A stretch of DNA of 64,000 bases from Pantoea deleyi (GTDB lineage Bacteria > Pseudomonadota > Gammaproteobacteria > Enterobacterales > Enterobacteriaceae), in contig NZ_CP071405.1 of assembly GCF_022647325.1 (NCBI RefSeq), positions 3,596,001 to 3,660,000 of the forward strand, given 5' to 3'. Below are positions 49,911 through 57,972 of this stretch, piece after piece. The translations under genes were made by a program, and so were the position numbers. Below the pieces are notes generated by a model. That model ran no database searches. It was given only the letters and a program-made list of their open reading frames with translations, and had not been told where the DNA came from. Numbering within the stretch: the first letter of the stretch is position 1; the number at the start of each line of letters is the position of its first letter.

Positions 49911-51929
49911 TTAATTCTTTTTTGTTTTTGACGACTTAGTCCTGCCGACACTTTTACGCTTACCACTGTCCAGACTGATGATGCCTCTGCACTCGGGATA
50001 GCGCGTACAGCTGCGGAACTCTCCTTTAGGGCCCCTGCGCAGAGCAGTTTTGCTGCCGCAGAGCGGGCACGGTGGCGAAGGCGGCACCCGGATGCTGATG
50101 CGCTGCTGCATCCCCTGACTGACTAACGTCGTGGTCCAGACGGTCTGACGCTGCAGAAAGTCGTTTAGGTTCATCCGTCCGGCGGCCACCTCATCAAGCG
50201 CCTGCTCCCAGAGCGCGGTCATACCGGGGTCGGTCAGCTGCTTGGGCAGGGCATCAATGACGTCAGCCCCCAAGTATGTTGCCAGCAGTTTACTACCTTT
50301 GAGCGCGATAAAACGGCGGCTGAGCAGCTGCTCGATGATGCCGGCTCGCGTCGCCTCAGTGCCGAGCCCGGCGTTTTCTTTGAGGATTTTACGCAGCTGA
50401 AGGTCCGTAACGTACGCAGCCGCATTCGTCATGGCACCAATCAGCGTGTCAAAGCTGTAGTGTGCAGGCGGCTGGGTCATCAGCTGCTTAACCTCAGCGT
50501 CGGTAACGCCACACTGTGCCCCTTTGCTGAGCAGCGGCAGGGCACCTGCGCTGTCTTCCTCAGCTGCGTGCTTATCCTCTTCATCCTTTGCAAACAGCAC
50601 CTTCCAGCCCTTTAAGACTTCAGTGCGGCCGGTCGTGCGGAACAGCTGGCCACCAATATCAAAGGAAACTCGCGTTGCGTCCGACTCGCAGAGCGGCAGG
50701 AACTGGGCCAGGTAGTTGCGGCGGATAAGCAGGTAGACCTGGCGCTCTGTCTCAGTCAGGGCCGAGAGCTGAACGGCGTTGCGTGTGGGGATAATGCCGT
50801 GGTGCGCCGTGATTTTTTTATCGTTCCAGATGCGGGAAGCAAACCCTCTGTCCAGCTGTGACAACAGGGATGCGAATTCAGGTGAAGGGTCAGTCCGCGC
50901 CATGGCATCAAACACGGCCGGTATTTCTTCCCGCATTGATTCCGGCAGCCAGCCGCAGTCGGTGCGGGGATAGGTTGTGGCCTTGTGCTTTTCATACAGG
51001 CTCTGGGCGGTGTCCAGCACCTGTTGCGGAGACATATTCCAGAGCTTTCCACAGGCCCGCTGCAGCGTACCCAGTGAAAAGGCCAGCGGGGCGGCCTCTT
51101 TCTCCCGTTTCGTTTCGTACTCGGTCACTGTGGCAACACCCGCCTGCCGACAGAGCTGCGCCACCTGCAGGGCGACGTTCTGTTGAATGCAGCGCTTTTC
51201 CTCATCCGTATAGACGGCGGCCGGCACCCACGATGCCTGAAAACTGATACCGGAAGCACTGAGCACGGCCTTAACCTGCCAGTAAGGCTTCGGCACGAAT
51301 GCCGCTATCTCACGGTCCCGGCGGACAACGAGCGCCAGCGTGGGCGTCTGCACCCGGCCGACCGAGACCACACCCTCAAAACCTGCCTCGGCGGCCCGAA
51401 GCGTATAGAGCCGTGACAGGTTCATGCCGACCAGCCAGTCCGCACGGGAGCGTCCCAGCCCGGCATAATACATACCGAGTGTTGCCTGACCCGGGCGCAG
51501 ATCTGCAAGTGCTGCTCTGACACTGAGCTCGTCAAGTGCTGAAAACCAGAGGCGCAGAACCCGGCCTTCCCAGTCACAATAGTCCAGCAGTTCGCGGGCA
51601 ATGACTTCACCCTCGCGATCGGCGTCGGTTGCAATGACGACCTCATCAGCCTGCCTGAGCAGTTTCTCAATAACCTTAAACTGCTCCTGTGTCTCCTTTT
51701 TGACCACAACCTGCCACACAGAAGGGAGGATTGGCAGTGCAGACAGCGACCAGGGCTTGCCGTACTGCTGCCCGTATGCCTCTGGCGGTGCGGTCTCCAG
51801 CAGGTGCCCAATCGCCCAGGTGACCGTAACGCCGTTACCCGTCATAAAACCGTCACCGCGACGGGTTGCACCCAGCACGGCAGCAAGGTCGCGCCCCTGA
51901 GAGGGCTTTTCACACATGAATAAGCGCAT
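49911..51929 (-). CDS. topB: DNA topoisomerase III (type IA)
   Basis: This 672-residue type IA topoisomerase has the TOPRIM motif ATDADREGE (Asp102, Asp104, Glu106/108), CEKPSQ with the first-strand Glu, SVGRVQTPTLALVV, and the catalytic tyrosine in TTYPRTDCGWLPE (Tyr320). The C-terminus has a four-Cys zinc ribbon (CPLCGSKTALRR ... SCTRYPECRG) and a basic tail. It decatenates ICE replication or transfer products. ICEs of this class carry their own topB at this place. It is 13 bp from the TIGR03761 stop. Confidence 0.93.
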   Translation of the reverse strand: MRLFMCEKPSQGRDLAAVLGATRRGDGFMTGNGVTVTWAIGHLLETAPPEAYGQQYGKPWSLSALPILPSVWQVVVKKETQEQFKVIEKLLRQADEVVIATDADREGEVIARELLDYCDWEGRVLRLWFSALDELSVRAALADLRPGQATLGMYYAGLGRSRADWLVGMNLSRLYTLRAAEAGFEGVVSVGRVQTPTLALVVRRDREIAAFVPKPYWQVKAVLSASGISFQASWVPAAVYTDEEKRCIQQNVALQVAQLCRQAGVATVTEYETKREKEAAPLAFSLGTLQRACGKLWNMSPQQVLDTAQSLYEKHKATTYPRTDCGWLPESMREEIPAVFDAMARTDPSPEFASLLSQLDRGFASRIWNDKKITAHHGIIPTRNAVQLSALTETERQVYLLIRRNYLAQFLPLCESDATRVSFDIGGQLFRTTGRTEVLKGWKVLFAKDEEDKHAAEEDSAGALPLLSKGAQCGVTDAEVKQLMTQPPAHYSFDTLIGAMTNAAAYVTDLQLRKILKENAGLGTEATRAGIIEQLLSRRFIALKGSKLLATYLGADVIDALPKQLTDPGMTALWEQALDEVAAGRMNLNDFLQRQTVWTTTLVSQGMQQRISIRVPPSPPCPLCGSKTALRRGPKGEFRSCTRYPECRGIISLDSGKRKSVGRTKSSKTKKN

Positions 51930-51942
51930 GACCCGCCTCCGC

Positions 51943-52668
51943 TTACTGACCCGCTTTATAGCGCAGGCGCAGAAGGTTCACGCTGGCTTCATTAACCAGC
52001 GGGGAAAACGCCGATCGCTTTTCCCCGAGCAGAACGGCCCGGTCAGGTTCGCCGACTGCTTCACAGGCTTTTCGCCAGATTTCATTGTCCTCAGCGGCAT
52101 CGATGCGTGTGGCGTCAACATGACGGTATGAGAGTACCGTTCCGTAAATCTGCCGCAGCAGGCGCCCACCCTCGCTCAGATACTGGTCTCTCTTAGAGCG
52201 AGTGACCAGACCATAGTGCGAAGCCTGCAGGACCTTTTTGGCAAACTGATCAAAACCCATGAGCAGGAACACACAGCGATAGCCCAGAGGCGTTCGGGTA
52301 AAGACATTAATATCAAGTGGCTCAGCTGATTCAACGTCGCTGACCTTCACACCTTTAGGCAGCATGCCCATGTCTTTTTCTATCTGCTCCAGCAAAGAAG
52401 TCATGGCGTCAGAAGCAGACCTGATTTTTTCTTCAAGCTGGAACATCGCCTGATCAGCCCAGGGGTTGTTCTTAAGAGAATCCTGGTTTATCTGGCCCGC
52501 TCTCTGAAAAAATTGAGGCATACCGATGATCCCGTGCCGCCCGGGCTTATCAGAATCATTTTTTTCAGGTTTGCGTCCCTGCCAGAGCCCGATTGCATAA
52601 TTAGTATGAAGCGCTATCGTCATTTCGGACTGTAATGCACCTGTCCGTTTGTCTGTGTTGTCAGCCAT
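51943..52668 (-). CDS. TIGR03761 family ICE protein (PFL_4669)
   Basis: This 241-residue soluble protein has conserved stretches MTIALHTNYAIGLWQGRKP, IIGMPQFFQRAGQINQDSLKNNPWAD and FLLMGFDQFAKKVLQASHYGLVTRS, characteristic of TIGR03761. It is a conserved component of the ICE maintenance module with unknown biochemical role, probably in DNA metabolism given its link to topB. The start is not certain. The ATG at 52668 has GCAGGTG at good spacing; a GTG at 52677 would add three residues. Three palindromes lie upstream. Confidence 0.83.
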   Translation of the reverse strand: MADNTDKRTGALQSEMTIALHTNYAIGLWQGRKPEKNDSDKPGRHGIIGMPQFFQRAGQINQDSLKNNPWADQAMFQLEEKIRSASDAMTSLLEQIEKDMGMLPKGVKVSDVESAEPLDINVFTRTPLGYRCVFLLMGFDQFAKKVLQASHYGLVTRSKRDQYLSEGGRLLRQIYGTVLSYRHVDATRIDAAEDNEIWRKACEAVGEPDRAVLLGEKRSAFSPLVNEASVNLLRLRYKAGQ

Positions 52669-52774
52669 TGTTGTCACCTGCAGTCAGTTAAGATGAAACG
52701 ACATCTTCCTGAAATCTAAGGTTTTACGACAATGTGAAACTCATAATCAGCTGATTGCAATTTAATTTGCTTAT

Positions 52775-53017
52775 TTTTTAACCTTGCTGCCACTGGCAGC
52801 AAGTATGTTTTTTAATCAAATTCAGTTGGTGTTTAACATTCCAAATAGTTGACAATTAATACGATTAAACTCGCTACTCAATTTTTAATCTTGTTGCCAC
52901 TGGCAACAAGTGTGTTTTTTAATCAATCCTGATTTGGCGTATACAGTAGAGTGACTTAACCGGTAGCTTCATTTAGATGCTTTGCTTGATTTTCAATCAT
53001 GTTGCCACTGGCAACAA
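52775..53017. repeat. Three regularly spaced palindromes in a 371-bp gap; candidate origin, parS or operator
   Basis: The gap between the STY4528 gene and the TIGR03761 gene contains three copies of a palindrome with core TTGCCACTGGCAA or TTGCC's variant TGCTGCCACTGGCAGCA. The first two have 10-bp arms (CTTGYTGCCA and TGGCARCAAG) around one base, at 52783-52803 and 52890-52910; the third has 8-bp arms at 53000-53016. Centres at 52793, 52900 and 53008 are 107 and 108 bp apart. The first two copies also share flanks (TTTTTAAYCTTG before; GTRTGTTTTTTAATCAA after). The rest of the gap is AT-rich. This looks like a protein-binding array at a replication or partition locus. Confidence 0.75.
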
Positions 53018-53048
53018 ACCAGACTTCTGAGCAGCGACACTTAATCCC

Positions 53049-54293
53049 TTATCTGAACTGCTGCCTGATAGCGGCAATAGCAGCGAAAACCTGTTCAGCC
53101 GTCGCCCGGTTTTCAGGCAGCACCGCAGCAGTGACGGACGAGGCGGCAGCCGGTGCTGGCCTGTTTGAGACAACGTTAGCAGGCTCCGTTCCACTCTGGA
53201 CTGCGGGTGTGCCCGTAGCCTCAGACTGCCGGAATTCGCCCTGTCTGGCGCGTTTCAGCATGGCGAACATCCAGCCGGCTGGATTCGCCAGGCGACCTTT
53301 ACGCAGCTGTCTCTGTAGCAAACTGCTCAACCCTTCAGCTACCGGCACCGGCAGCGCACCGAACTGCACGCTGACCATCTGGCGGTCTTCACTGCTCAGC
53401 ATGGCCAGAAAGCTGTCAGGCAGAGTCGGCGCGTCAGCGACGTACGTTGTTTTAATCACACTCTGTGTGAAAGAACGTACGTTAAGGTTCGATTTTCGAA
53501 CTCTGCTGTAAGTACCTGATTTCAGACTGAGTTCGGAATCCGTACTCAGTGTTCTGTCGTCTATATCCTGACTGAGTTCGGATTCCGAACTCAGTATTTC
53601 AGGTTTTTTTTCACGGGGTTCCTGACCGGGTTCGTTTTTCGGACCCGGTCGTACCGCGCCGCTTTTCCCCACCATGGCAAGCGGTGTCGACGGAGCATTA
53701 AGGCGACTTTCAATCAGCGCCAGGCGGCTGTGGCGGTGGCGCATACTTTTGTCCAGGAGAATGTCGTTAATGATGGCCAGCGCCGTCATGCGCACGGATT
53801 TGTTCTTACTCTGGCAGCTCTGCTCAACCAGCGTCAGCCAGCCCGGATCGAACGTCTCTGCATCACGGTAGCCAAGCGGCTCATCGTGCTGTGCATAGAT
53901 GTTGCCGCGGACCCGGCCATTTTCGTCGCGGACCTTTTTGCACAGGCTTATCCAGCCCGTGAGCCGCAGCATCAGCAGCGTGCGGCTCACGGTTTCACGC
54001 GAGGCCTTGTCAGAGTGCGCCGAGGCAAGCTGCGCCTGCAGTTCGTCATAGGTCGGAAACACCGCTCCCTCATTCTGCTGCGCGTAAAGCCGTATCATCA
54101 CCCAGGCCGTTTTATCAAGCGGCGACAGGCGCTTGTCGAGAAAGAGCCGGCGGGGAAACGCGTCGTGGACGTTACCCATAAACAGCAGGCCGCTCCGTTC
54201 CTGGCCGGCGTCGCCACTGACAGCCCTCCGCTCAAGGCTTTTTTCCATTCGTGACAGCGTGTGCGCCACGATGCTGTCGGCGGGTATGTTCAT
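53049..54293 (-). CDS. STY4528 family pathogenicity-island replication protein
   Basis: This 414-residue protein has a winged-helix-like N-terminal half: MGNVHDAFPRRLFLDKRLSPLDKTAWVMIRLYAQQNEGAVFPTYDELQ, then ASRETVSRTLLMLRLTGWISLCKKVRDENGRVRGNIY. It matches the STY4528 family found next to dnaB/parB in these ICEs. It probably starts replication of the excised element or controls it. The C-terminal half is low in motifs, with a helical end (LQRQLRKGRLANPAGWMFAMLKRARQGEF). The start at 54293 has GGGGAG upstream. The palindrome array lies directly downstream of its stop. Confidence 0.82.
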   Translation of the reverse strand: MNIPADSIVAHTLSRMEKSLERRAVSGDAGQERSGLLFMGNVHDAFPRRLFLDKRLSPLDKTAWVMIRLYAQQNEGAVFPTYDELQAQLASAHSDKASRETVSRTLLMLRLTGWISLCKKVRDENGRVRGNIYAQHDEPLGYRDAETFDPGWLTLVEQSCQSKNKSVRMTALAIINDILLDKSMRHRHSRLALIESRLNAPSTPLAMVGKSGAVRPGPKNEPGQEPREKKPEILSSESELSQDIDDRTLSTDSELSLKSGTYSRVRKSNLNVRSFTQSVIKTTYVADAPTLPDSFLAMLSSEDRQMVSVQFGALPVPVAEGLSSLLQRQLRKGRLANPAGWMFAMLKRARQGEFRQSEATGTPAVQSGTEPANVVSNRPAPAAASSVTAAVLPENRATAEQVFAAIAAIRQQFR

Positions 54294-54371
54294 TTTTTGC
54301 TCCCCTTTTTTGCCTGAGACAGCACAGTGCCGGGATAATCCCGGCACTGTCTGGTCGTCGCTGGTCGTCCG

Positions 54372-54602
54372 TTACCGGCGTATTTCACGGTTATATGTCT
54401 CATGGTCCATCAGCCACCACTGCCGGCCTCCGTCCTTGCTGAGGATCCGCCAGAAGGGGCCGACATCAATCTTGAGGTAGCCGTTGCGGGCCAGCCGCCG
54501 GAACACCTTTTTACCGCTGCAGACTGCCAGAAACAGCTTCTGAGCCTGGCGGCGAACCGCCGGGGAGACCTGCTGACGCCGGGTGAAATCACTTAACCGC
54601 AT
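54372..54602 (-). CDS. Small basic protein, possibly ParE-toxin-like
   Basis: This 76-residue basic protein begins MRLSDFTRRQQVSPAVRRQAQKLFLAVCSGKKVFRRLARNGYLKIDVGPFWRILSKDG and ends WWLMDHETYNREIRR. The helix-strand order and the late Arg-rich strand resemble ParE/RelE-type folds, and I recall similar ICE proteins being named ParE-like; the link is weak. It starts at the last base of the DUF2857 stop (TGATG), so it is translationally coupled, and no separate antitoxin gene is evident. A conserved regulatory role in the replication module is equally possible. Confidence 0.6.
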   Translation of the reverse strand: MRLSDFTRRQQVSPAVRRQAQKLFLAVCSGKKVFRRLARNGYLKIDVGPFWRILSKDGGRQWWLMDHETYNREIRR

Positions 54603-55195
54603 CAGGCCTCCTTACGCAGCGCAGTTACGGACAGGGAATGTGATGCCTCCCGGCACCACTGGCAGACCTTTGTCCACACGGCGGTCAGCGACAGGCCGTG
54701 CAGCTCTGCCGCAAGCATCATCGCCTCCAGCGCCTGATGTGATTCCGGTGAGCTGAGACCGGCGCTTTTCCACTCCGCCCAGAGCTGCGCGTCCTGCTCC
54801 TCGGTCAGCGACTGTGTCCGGCCCTGACGGCTCTCGATGCCCATCAGCCGACGACGTGCGCTCACGTCAGAGGGTGACATGCCGAAGTATTTGTCCATCA
54901 GCTCCATGGAGCCGCCCAGTTCAAGGGCACGGTCGATCATCAGCATGCGGGCCTGCTCGTTACGGGCCTGGTTGAGTATCAGCCAGAAATTCTCGTGATT
55001 GACTGTGACGTCCAGAACAGACACCTTTGACTGACCGATGTAGTGCAGCTCGTCGAGGCTGAGGCCGCTGAGCGCCCGTATCTCCTCGACCGACATGCCC
55101 AGCGATTCGCAGCGCCGGATGTTGCCGCATTTGATGTCCATAAGCAGCGAGCTCAGAATGGCCGCCGTTGCGCTGGATAGATTCTGCTGGCTCAC
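54602..55195 (-). CDS. DUF2857 family protein
   Basis: This 197-residue helical protein has MSVEEIRALSGLSLDELHYIGQSKVSVLDVTVNHENFWLIL and DKYFGMSPSDVSARRRLMGIESRQGRTQ, typical of DUF2857. The second motif has helix-turn-helix character, so it is probably a DNA-binding regulator of ICE functions. It starts with GTG at 55195, preceded by AGGAGG lying inside a tiny upstream frame whose stop overlaps this start (GTGA). It ends coupled to the 76-residue gene. Confidence 0.8.
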   Translation of the reverse strand: MSQQNLSSATAAILSSLLMDIKCGNIRRCESLGMSVEEIRALSGLSLDELHYIGQSKVSVLDVTVNHENFWLILNQARNEQARMLMIDRALELGGSMELMDKYFGMSPSDVSARRRLMGIESRQGRTQSLTEEQDAQLWAEWKSAGLSSPESHQALEAMMLAAELHGLSLTAVWTKVCQWCREASHSLSVTALRKEA

Positions 55196-55287
55196 AGGCC
55201 ACCTCCTGTAGCGACCTGACTGGCCACCATTACCGCATCACAGAGCCAGCCCGACAGGCAGGCACACCATAAAAGTGTGTTAATCAT
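55192..55287 (-). CDS. Tiny overlapping frame (31 residues), possible coupled small membrane peptide
   Basis: A short frame begins inside the last codons of the DUF2786 gene (ATGATTAA overlap) and ends overlapping the GTG start of DUF2857 (GTGA). Its product is hydrophobic and Cys/Trp-rich at the start (INTLLWCACLSGWLCDAV). It fills the 84-bp gap between the two genes exactly, which suggests a coupling peptide or a small membrane protein rather than chance. No homologue is known to me. Confidence 0.4.
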   Translation of the reverse strand: MINTLLWCACLSGWLCDAVMVASQVATGGGL

Positions 55288-56023
55288 TGTGCGTTTCTCC
55301 CACCGTAAGCTGCTGAGTGGCCTGGGCACCCGCCAGGCCGTGACTGAGTTCGGCCTGGCGGCCAGCAAACCATCCTGCCGTGCGGGCCGACATGTCGCCG
55401 CGACAGCGTTTCCCCTCCCGCGTTTTGACGGCGGCCATGTTCTGCCCGGAATGCCGCTGCGTCAGCCAGCGCTGCAGCACCTGATTTTCACCATCGGAAG
55501 TACTGAACGACTGCAGCACCTGCCACACGCCGGAGACCCAGCCTTCACGGAACTGGTCGGCGCGGCTGCGCAGCGTACTCTTCTTAATGCGCTGCCTGCG
55601 GTAAGTCGACATATGGCTGTCTGTTGCCGTCCGCAGCTTGCGCTGCAGGACGGTATAGATGTAGAGGGCCAGCTCAGGACGCTCACCGAAGCCGTAAAAA
55701 TGAAGCGACCTGCGGATCATGCGTAATCCTCCCGGAGTCACATAGCCGTACCAGCCAAACCAGCACCGGCACTGCGTAGCCATGCACACCACCGTGGCCA
55801 GAGAATTCATCCAGGCAGGAACTTTTTCCGCGTTGCTGGTCAGTTGCTCACAGACTGACTCGCTGATCCCGGTCATCGCCAGCTGGTCGTCAGTCAGGCC
55901 GTGACGGCGCATGAGGCGCTGGGCCAGGGCAACCGCACGGGCGGCCTCATGGGCATTACTGTTCTGCGTCCCTAGGGCCATCAGACGACGGATACGTCTG
56001 GCGAGTTTTGACTTATCCTGCAT
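55280..56023 (-). CDS. DUF2786 domain protein
   Basis: This 247-residue protein has an N-terminal DUF2786 domain: KLARRIRRLMALGTQNSNAHEAARAVALAQRLMRRHGLTDDQL (helix pair with the AxNEAEAA-like heart). The middle region has CRCWFGWYG, then FYGFGERPELALYIYTVLQRKLRTATDSHM and a basic C-terminal tail. Such proteins occur in phages and ICEs and are thought to act on nucleic acids, without proven function. It overlaps the TraR/DksA-like gene by 11 bp. Confidence 0.82.
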   Translation of the reverse strand: MQDKSKLARRIRRLMALGTQNSNAHEAARAVALAQRLMRRHGLTDDQLAMTGISESVCEQLTSNAEKVPAWMNSLATVVCMATQCRCWFGWYGYVTPGGLRMIRRSLHFYGFGERPELALYIYTVLQRKLRTATDSHMSTYRRQRIKKSTLRSRADQFREGWVSGVWQVLQSFSTSDGENQVLQRWLTQRHSGQNMAAVKTREGKRCRGDMSARTAGWFAGRQAELSHGLAGAQATQQLTVGETHND

Positions 56024-56270
56024 GACGCGCCCCTCTTTGACCGCCCGCGATGTGGCGACGCTTTATCTCATCAACTTCCTTGCAGCCTGCGCAGAGCTTC
56101 ACACCGGGCATCGCACGCTGACGGGCCAGCGGAATGTCAGCTCGGCAACACTCACAGAACGCTTTTGACGGCTCATCAGAACGGAGTTGCGAGCGGATGG
56201 CGTCAATGCCGTGCTGAATAAATAAGGCTGTGCTGGCCTGGGCCATTTCGTCATTTAAGTCATCGGACAT
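56013..56270 (-). CDS. TraR/DksA-type zinc-finger protein
   Basis: This 85-residue protein has a C4 zinc finger, CECCRADIP ... KLCAGC (C-x2-C-x17-C-x2-C), and a short N-terminal helix region (LNDEMAQASTALFIQHGIDAIRSQL). It is like plasmid TraR and phage DksA-like proteins, which bind the RNA polymerase secondary channel and shift promoter choice without ppGpp. The start at 56270 follows GGGGGAGA. It overlaps the parB end by 11 bp and the DUF2786 start by 11 bp, as part of the maintenance operon. Confidence 0.85.
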   Translation of the reverse strand: MSDDLNDEMAQASTALFIQHGIDAIRSQLRSDEPSKAFCECCRADIPLARQRAMPGVKLCAGCKEVDEIKRRHIAGGQRGARHAG

Positions 56271-57972
56271 TTTCTCCCCCTTTTGCGGCAAGGCGCTGCA
56301 GCTCACGCAGGCGGCGAATGATGCGGATAAGGCGCATCATTTTGACCACCATGATGTCGTCTAAAACCGGCGTGTCAGCCGGGTCCTGCGAACCAAAAAA
56401 ATTGAGGCAGAACATGAACATGTTGCACTGCTGATTAGGCAGGCAGCCGGACAGGCCCGCAAGGAACTGGCTGAACTCATCACTGCGGCCGGAGACGGAA
56501 AAGCCTGCAGACTCGGGGGTTTTGTCCTCGTTAATGCCACTTTCACAGCCCATCGCTTCGGCAATTTCATAGACCAGCCGGTAGGCCATGTCCTGAAGGT
56601 GCTCAACATCATCCTGCATAGCCGGGATCAGCCAGATGTCGCTGACAGGCTCAAGGCCGGTTTCGGCAAAGCTTACGGACCCGGCTGATACCGGCACCGC
56701 GTCATCCCGCTCACCAAACGCCGATGCAAGGGAAAGACTGCCCGGAGAAACCAGCCCCGCGCCCTGTTCACCGTTAATGTCAACGTCGTTACCGGTAATA
56801 ACGGGACGGCCTCCAAAGAGATCATTCTGGATTTCACTGCGTGAGAGGCTGCCGGGGCTGATGCCGTGACTTTCAGGCAATACGATGTTGCCCGCTGGTT
56901 CAGGGGCCGGCTCGGGACTGGTTGAACTGGTAAGAGTGCCTGAGCGAAGGCCGGTAACGGGCGTGACGCCGGTGCTATCATCCGGCAGAACGGTGACAGG
57001 CCCAGACTTACCGCCCGGACGCTCCGGCGAATGACTGAGCGTAAGCGGCGGCATGGCCGGCGGCTGACCAAACTGCTCGCGGCGCTTTTGCTCCTTAGGG
57101 TCAAGCTCAATCAGCCAGCGGTCATAGTTGAGGCTGGGATGCGGCAGAGCCTTCACCAACTGTCCGATAAACTCATCCCTGAAGGTCTCAAAAGCATAAC
57201 TGTCAGGGTGATCAAATGGGTGGCAACTGGCAGAGAAAACTTCATCAAAAGTGATGGCAGGGACTGACTCATGAACATACTGCGCCCAGACTTTACTGGC
57301 CTGGGAGCGTATACGGAGTAAAGAAAGAACCTGCAGGCGGGGAAAGCCACTGTTCAGTAATGTTGGCAGGCAGGGCCACAGGTACTTTATGGTGTCTTCC
57401 ATTCTGCTGATAGTAGAGTTATCAACCGGAAGTCCCTCTTTATTCAGCAGTTCCGAGAGTTCACGTAATGTCACCGCACGGCCCAGGATCTCCTCCTGAA
57501 TACACCGCGCATTATGAACGCCAAATGCTTTATCTATATACGTCAGGTCTCCCCTGACTTCATTCTCAGCAAGGTGGCCAACAAGGCATTTGAGACGGCC
57601 CGGCCAGGGCTTAGAGACGGTTAAAATTCGATAGAAACGCTCGTCACCCGTTTCCTGCCAGAGCTCACTGAGGATTTGGTAGCGTGTGTTTCCGCCGTCA
57701 CTGAAAATGTAAACGTCTTCTCCGTCCGGATCGCGGGTGACTTTAGGAACCGTGTTAAGCCCGCTGGCAAGCACTGATGCCTTGATTTCGTCATAGCGCG
57801 GATTTTTACTTTTGCGTGGGTTGTCAGGATTGGGCCTGAGCTGATCCAGCGTCAGCACCATCGCCATTTCACTGACCGGTAACGGAGCAACAGGCGTTTC
57901 AGCCAGCTGAACAGGGCTTTTGCCCCTCTGCAGCATGGCTTTTCCCAGATCGAGGTTACGTATGTTGCTCAT
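56260..57972 (-). CDS. parB: ParB-family partition protein (PFGI-1 class)
   Basis: This 570-residue protein has an N-terminal ParB domain: LTLDQLRPNPDNPRKSKNPRYDEIKASVLASGL, with the nucleotide-site motif DGGNTRYQIL in place of GERRxR, then a helix-turn-helix region (ELSELLNKEGLPVDNSTISRMEDTIKYLWPCLP). The C-terminal half is a long Pro/Ser/Thr-rich linker and a terminal helical part (VVKMMRLIRIIRRLRELQRLA). The size and GGNTR match the ICE-type ParB (TIGR03764). It binds a centromere site (not yet known) and works with ParA to keep the element. It has an ATGA overlap with dnaB. Confidence 0.88.
   Translation of the reverse strand: MSNIRNLDLGKAMLQRGKSPVQLAETPVAPLPVSEMAMVLTLDQLRPNPDNPRKSKNPRYDEIKASVLASGLNTVPKVTRDPDGEDVYIFSDGGNTRYQILSELWQETGDERFYRILTVSKPWPGRLKCLVGHLAENEVRGDLTYIDKAFGVHNARCIQEEILGRAVTLRELSELLNKEGLPVDNSTISRMEDTIKYLWPCLPTLLNSGFPRLQVLSLLRIRSQASKVWAQYVHESVPAITFDEVFSASCHPFDHPDSYAFETFRDEFIGQLVKALPHPSLNYDRWLIELDPKEQKRREQFGQPPAMPPLTLSHSPERPGGKSGPVTVLPDDSTGVTPVTGLRSGTLTSSTSPEPAPEPAGNIVLPESHGISPGSLSRSEIQNDLFGGRPVITGNDVDINGEQGAGLVSPGSLSLASAFGERDDAVPVSAGSVSFAETGLEPVSDIWLIPAMQDDVEHLQDMAYRLVYEIAEAMGCESGINEDKTPESAGFSVSGRSDEFSQFLAGLSGCLPNQQCNMFMFCLNFFGSQDPADTPVLDDIMVVKMMRLIRIIRRLRELQRLAAKGGENVR

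Noticed and set aside
52775..53017. CRISPR array
   Set aside because: Only three palindromes with spacers near 85 bp and partly shared flanks, no cas genes; better explained as protein-binding sites.
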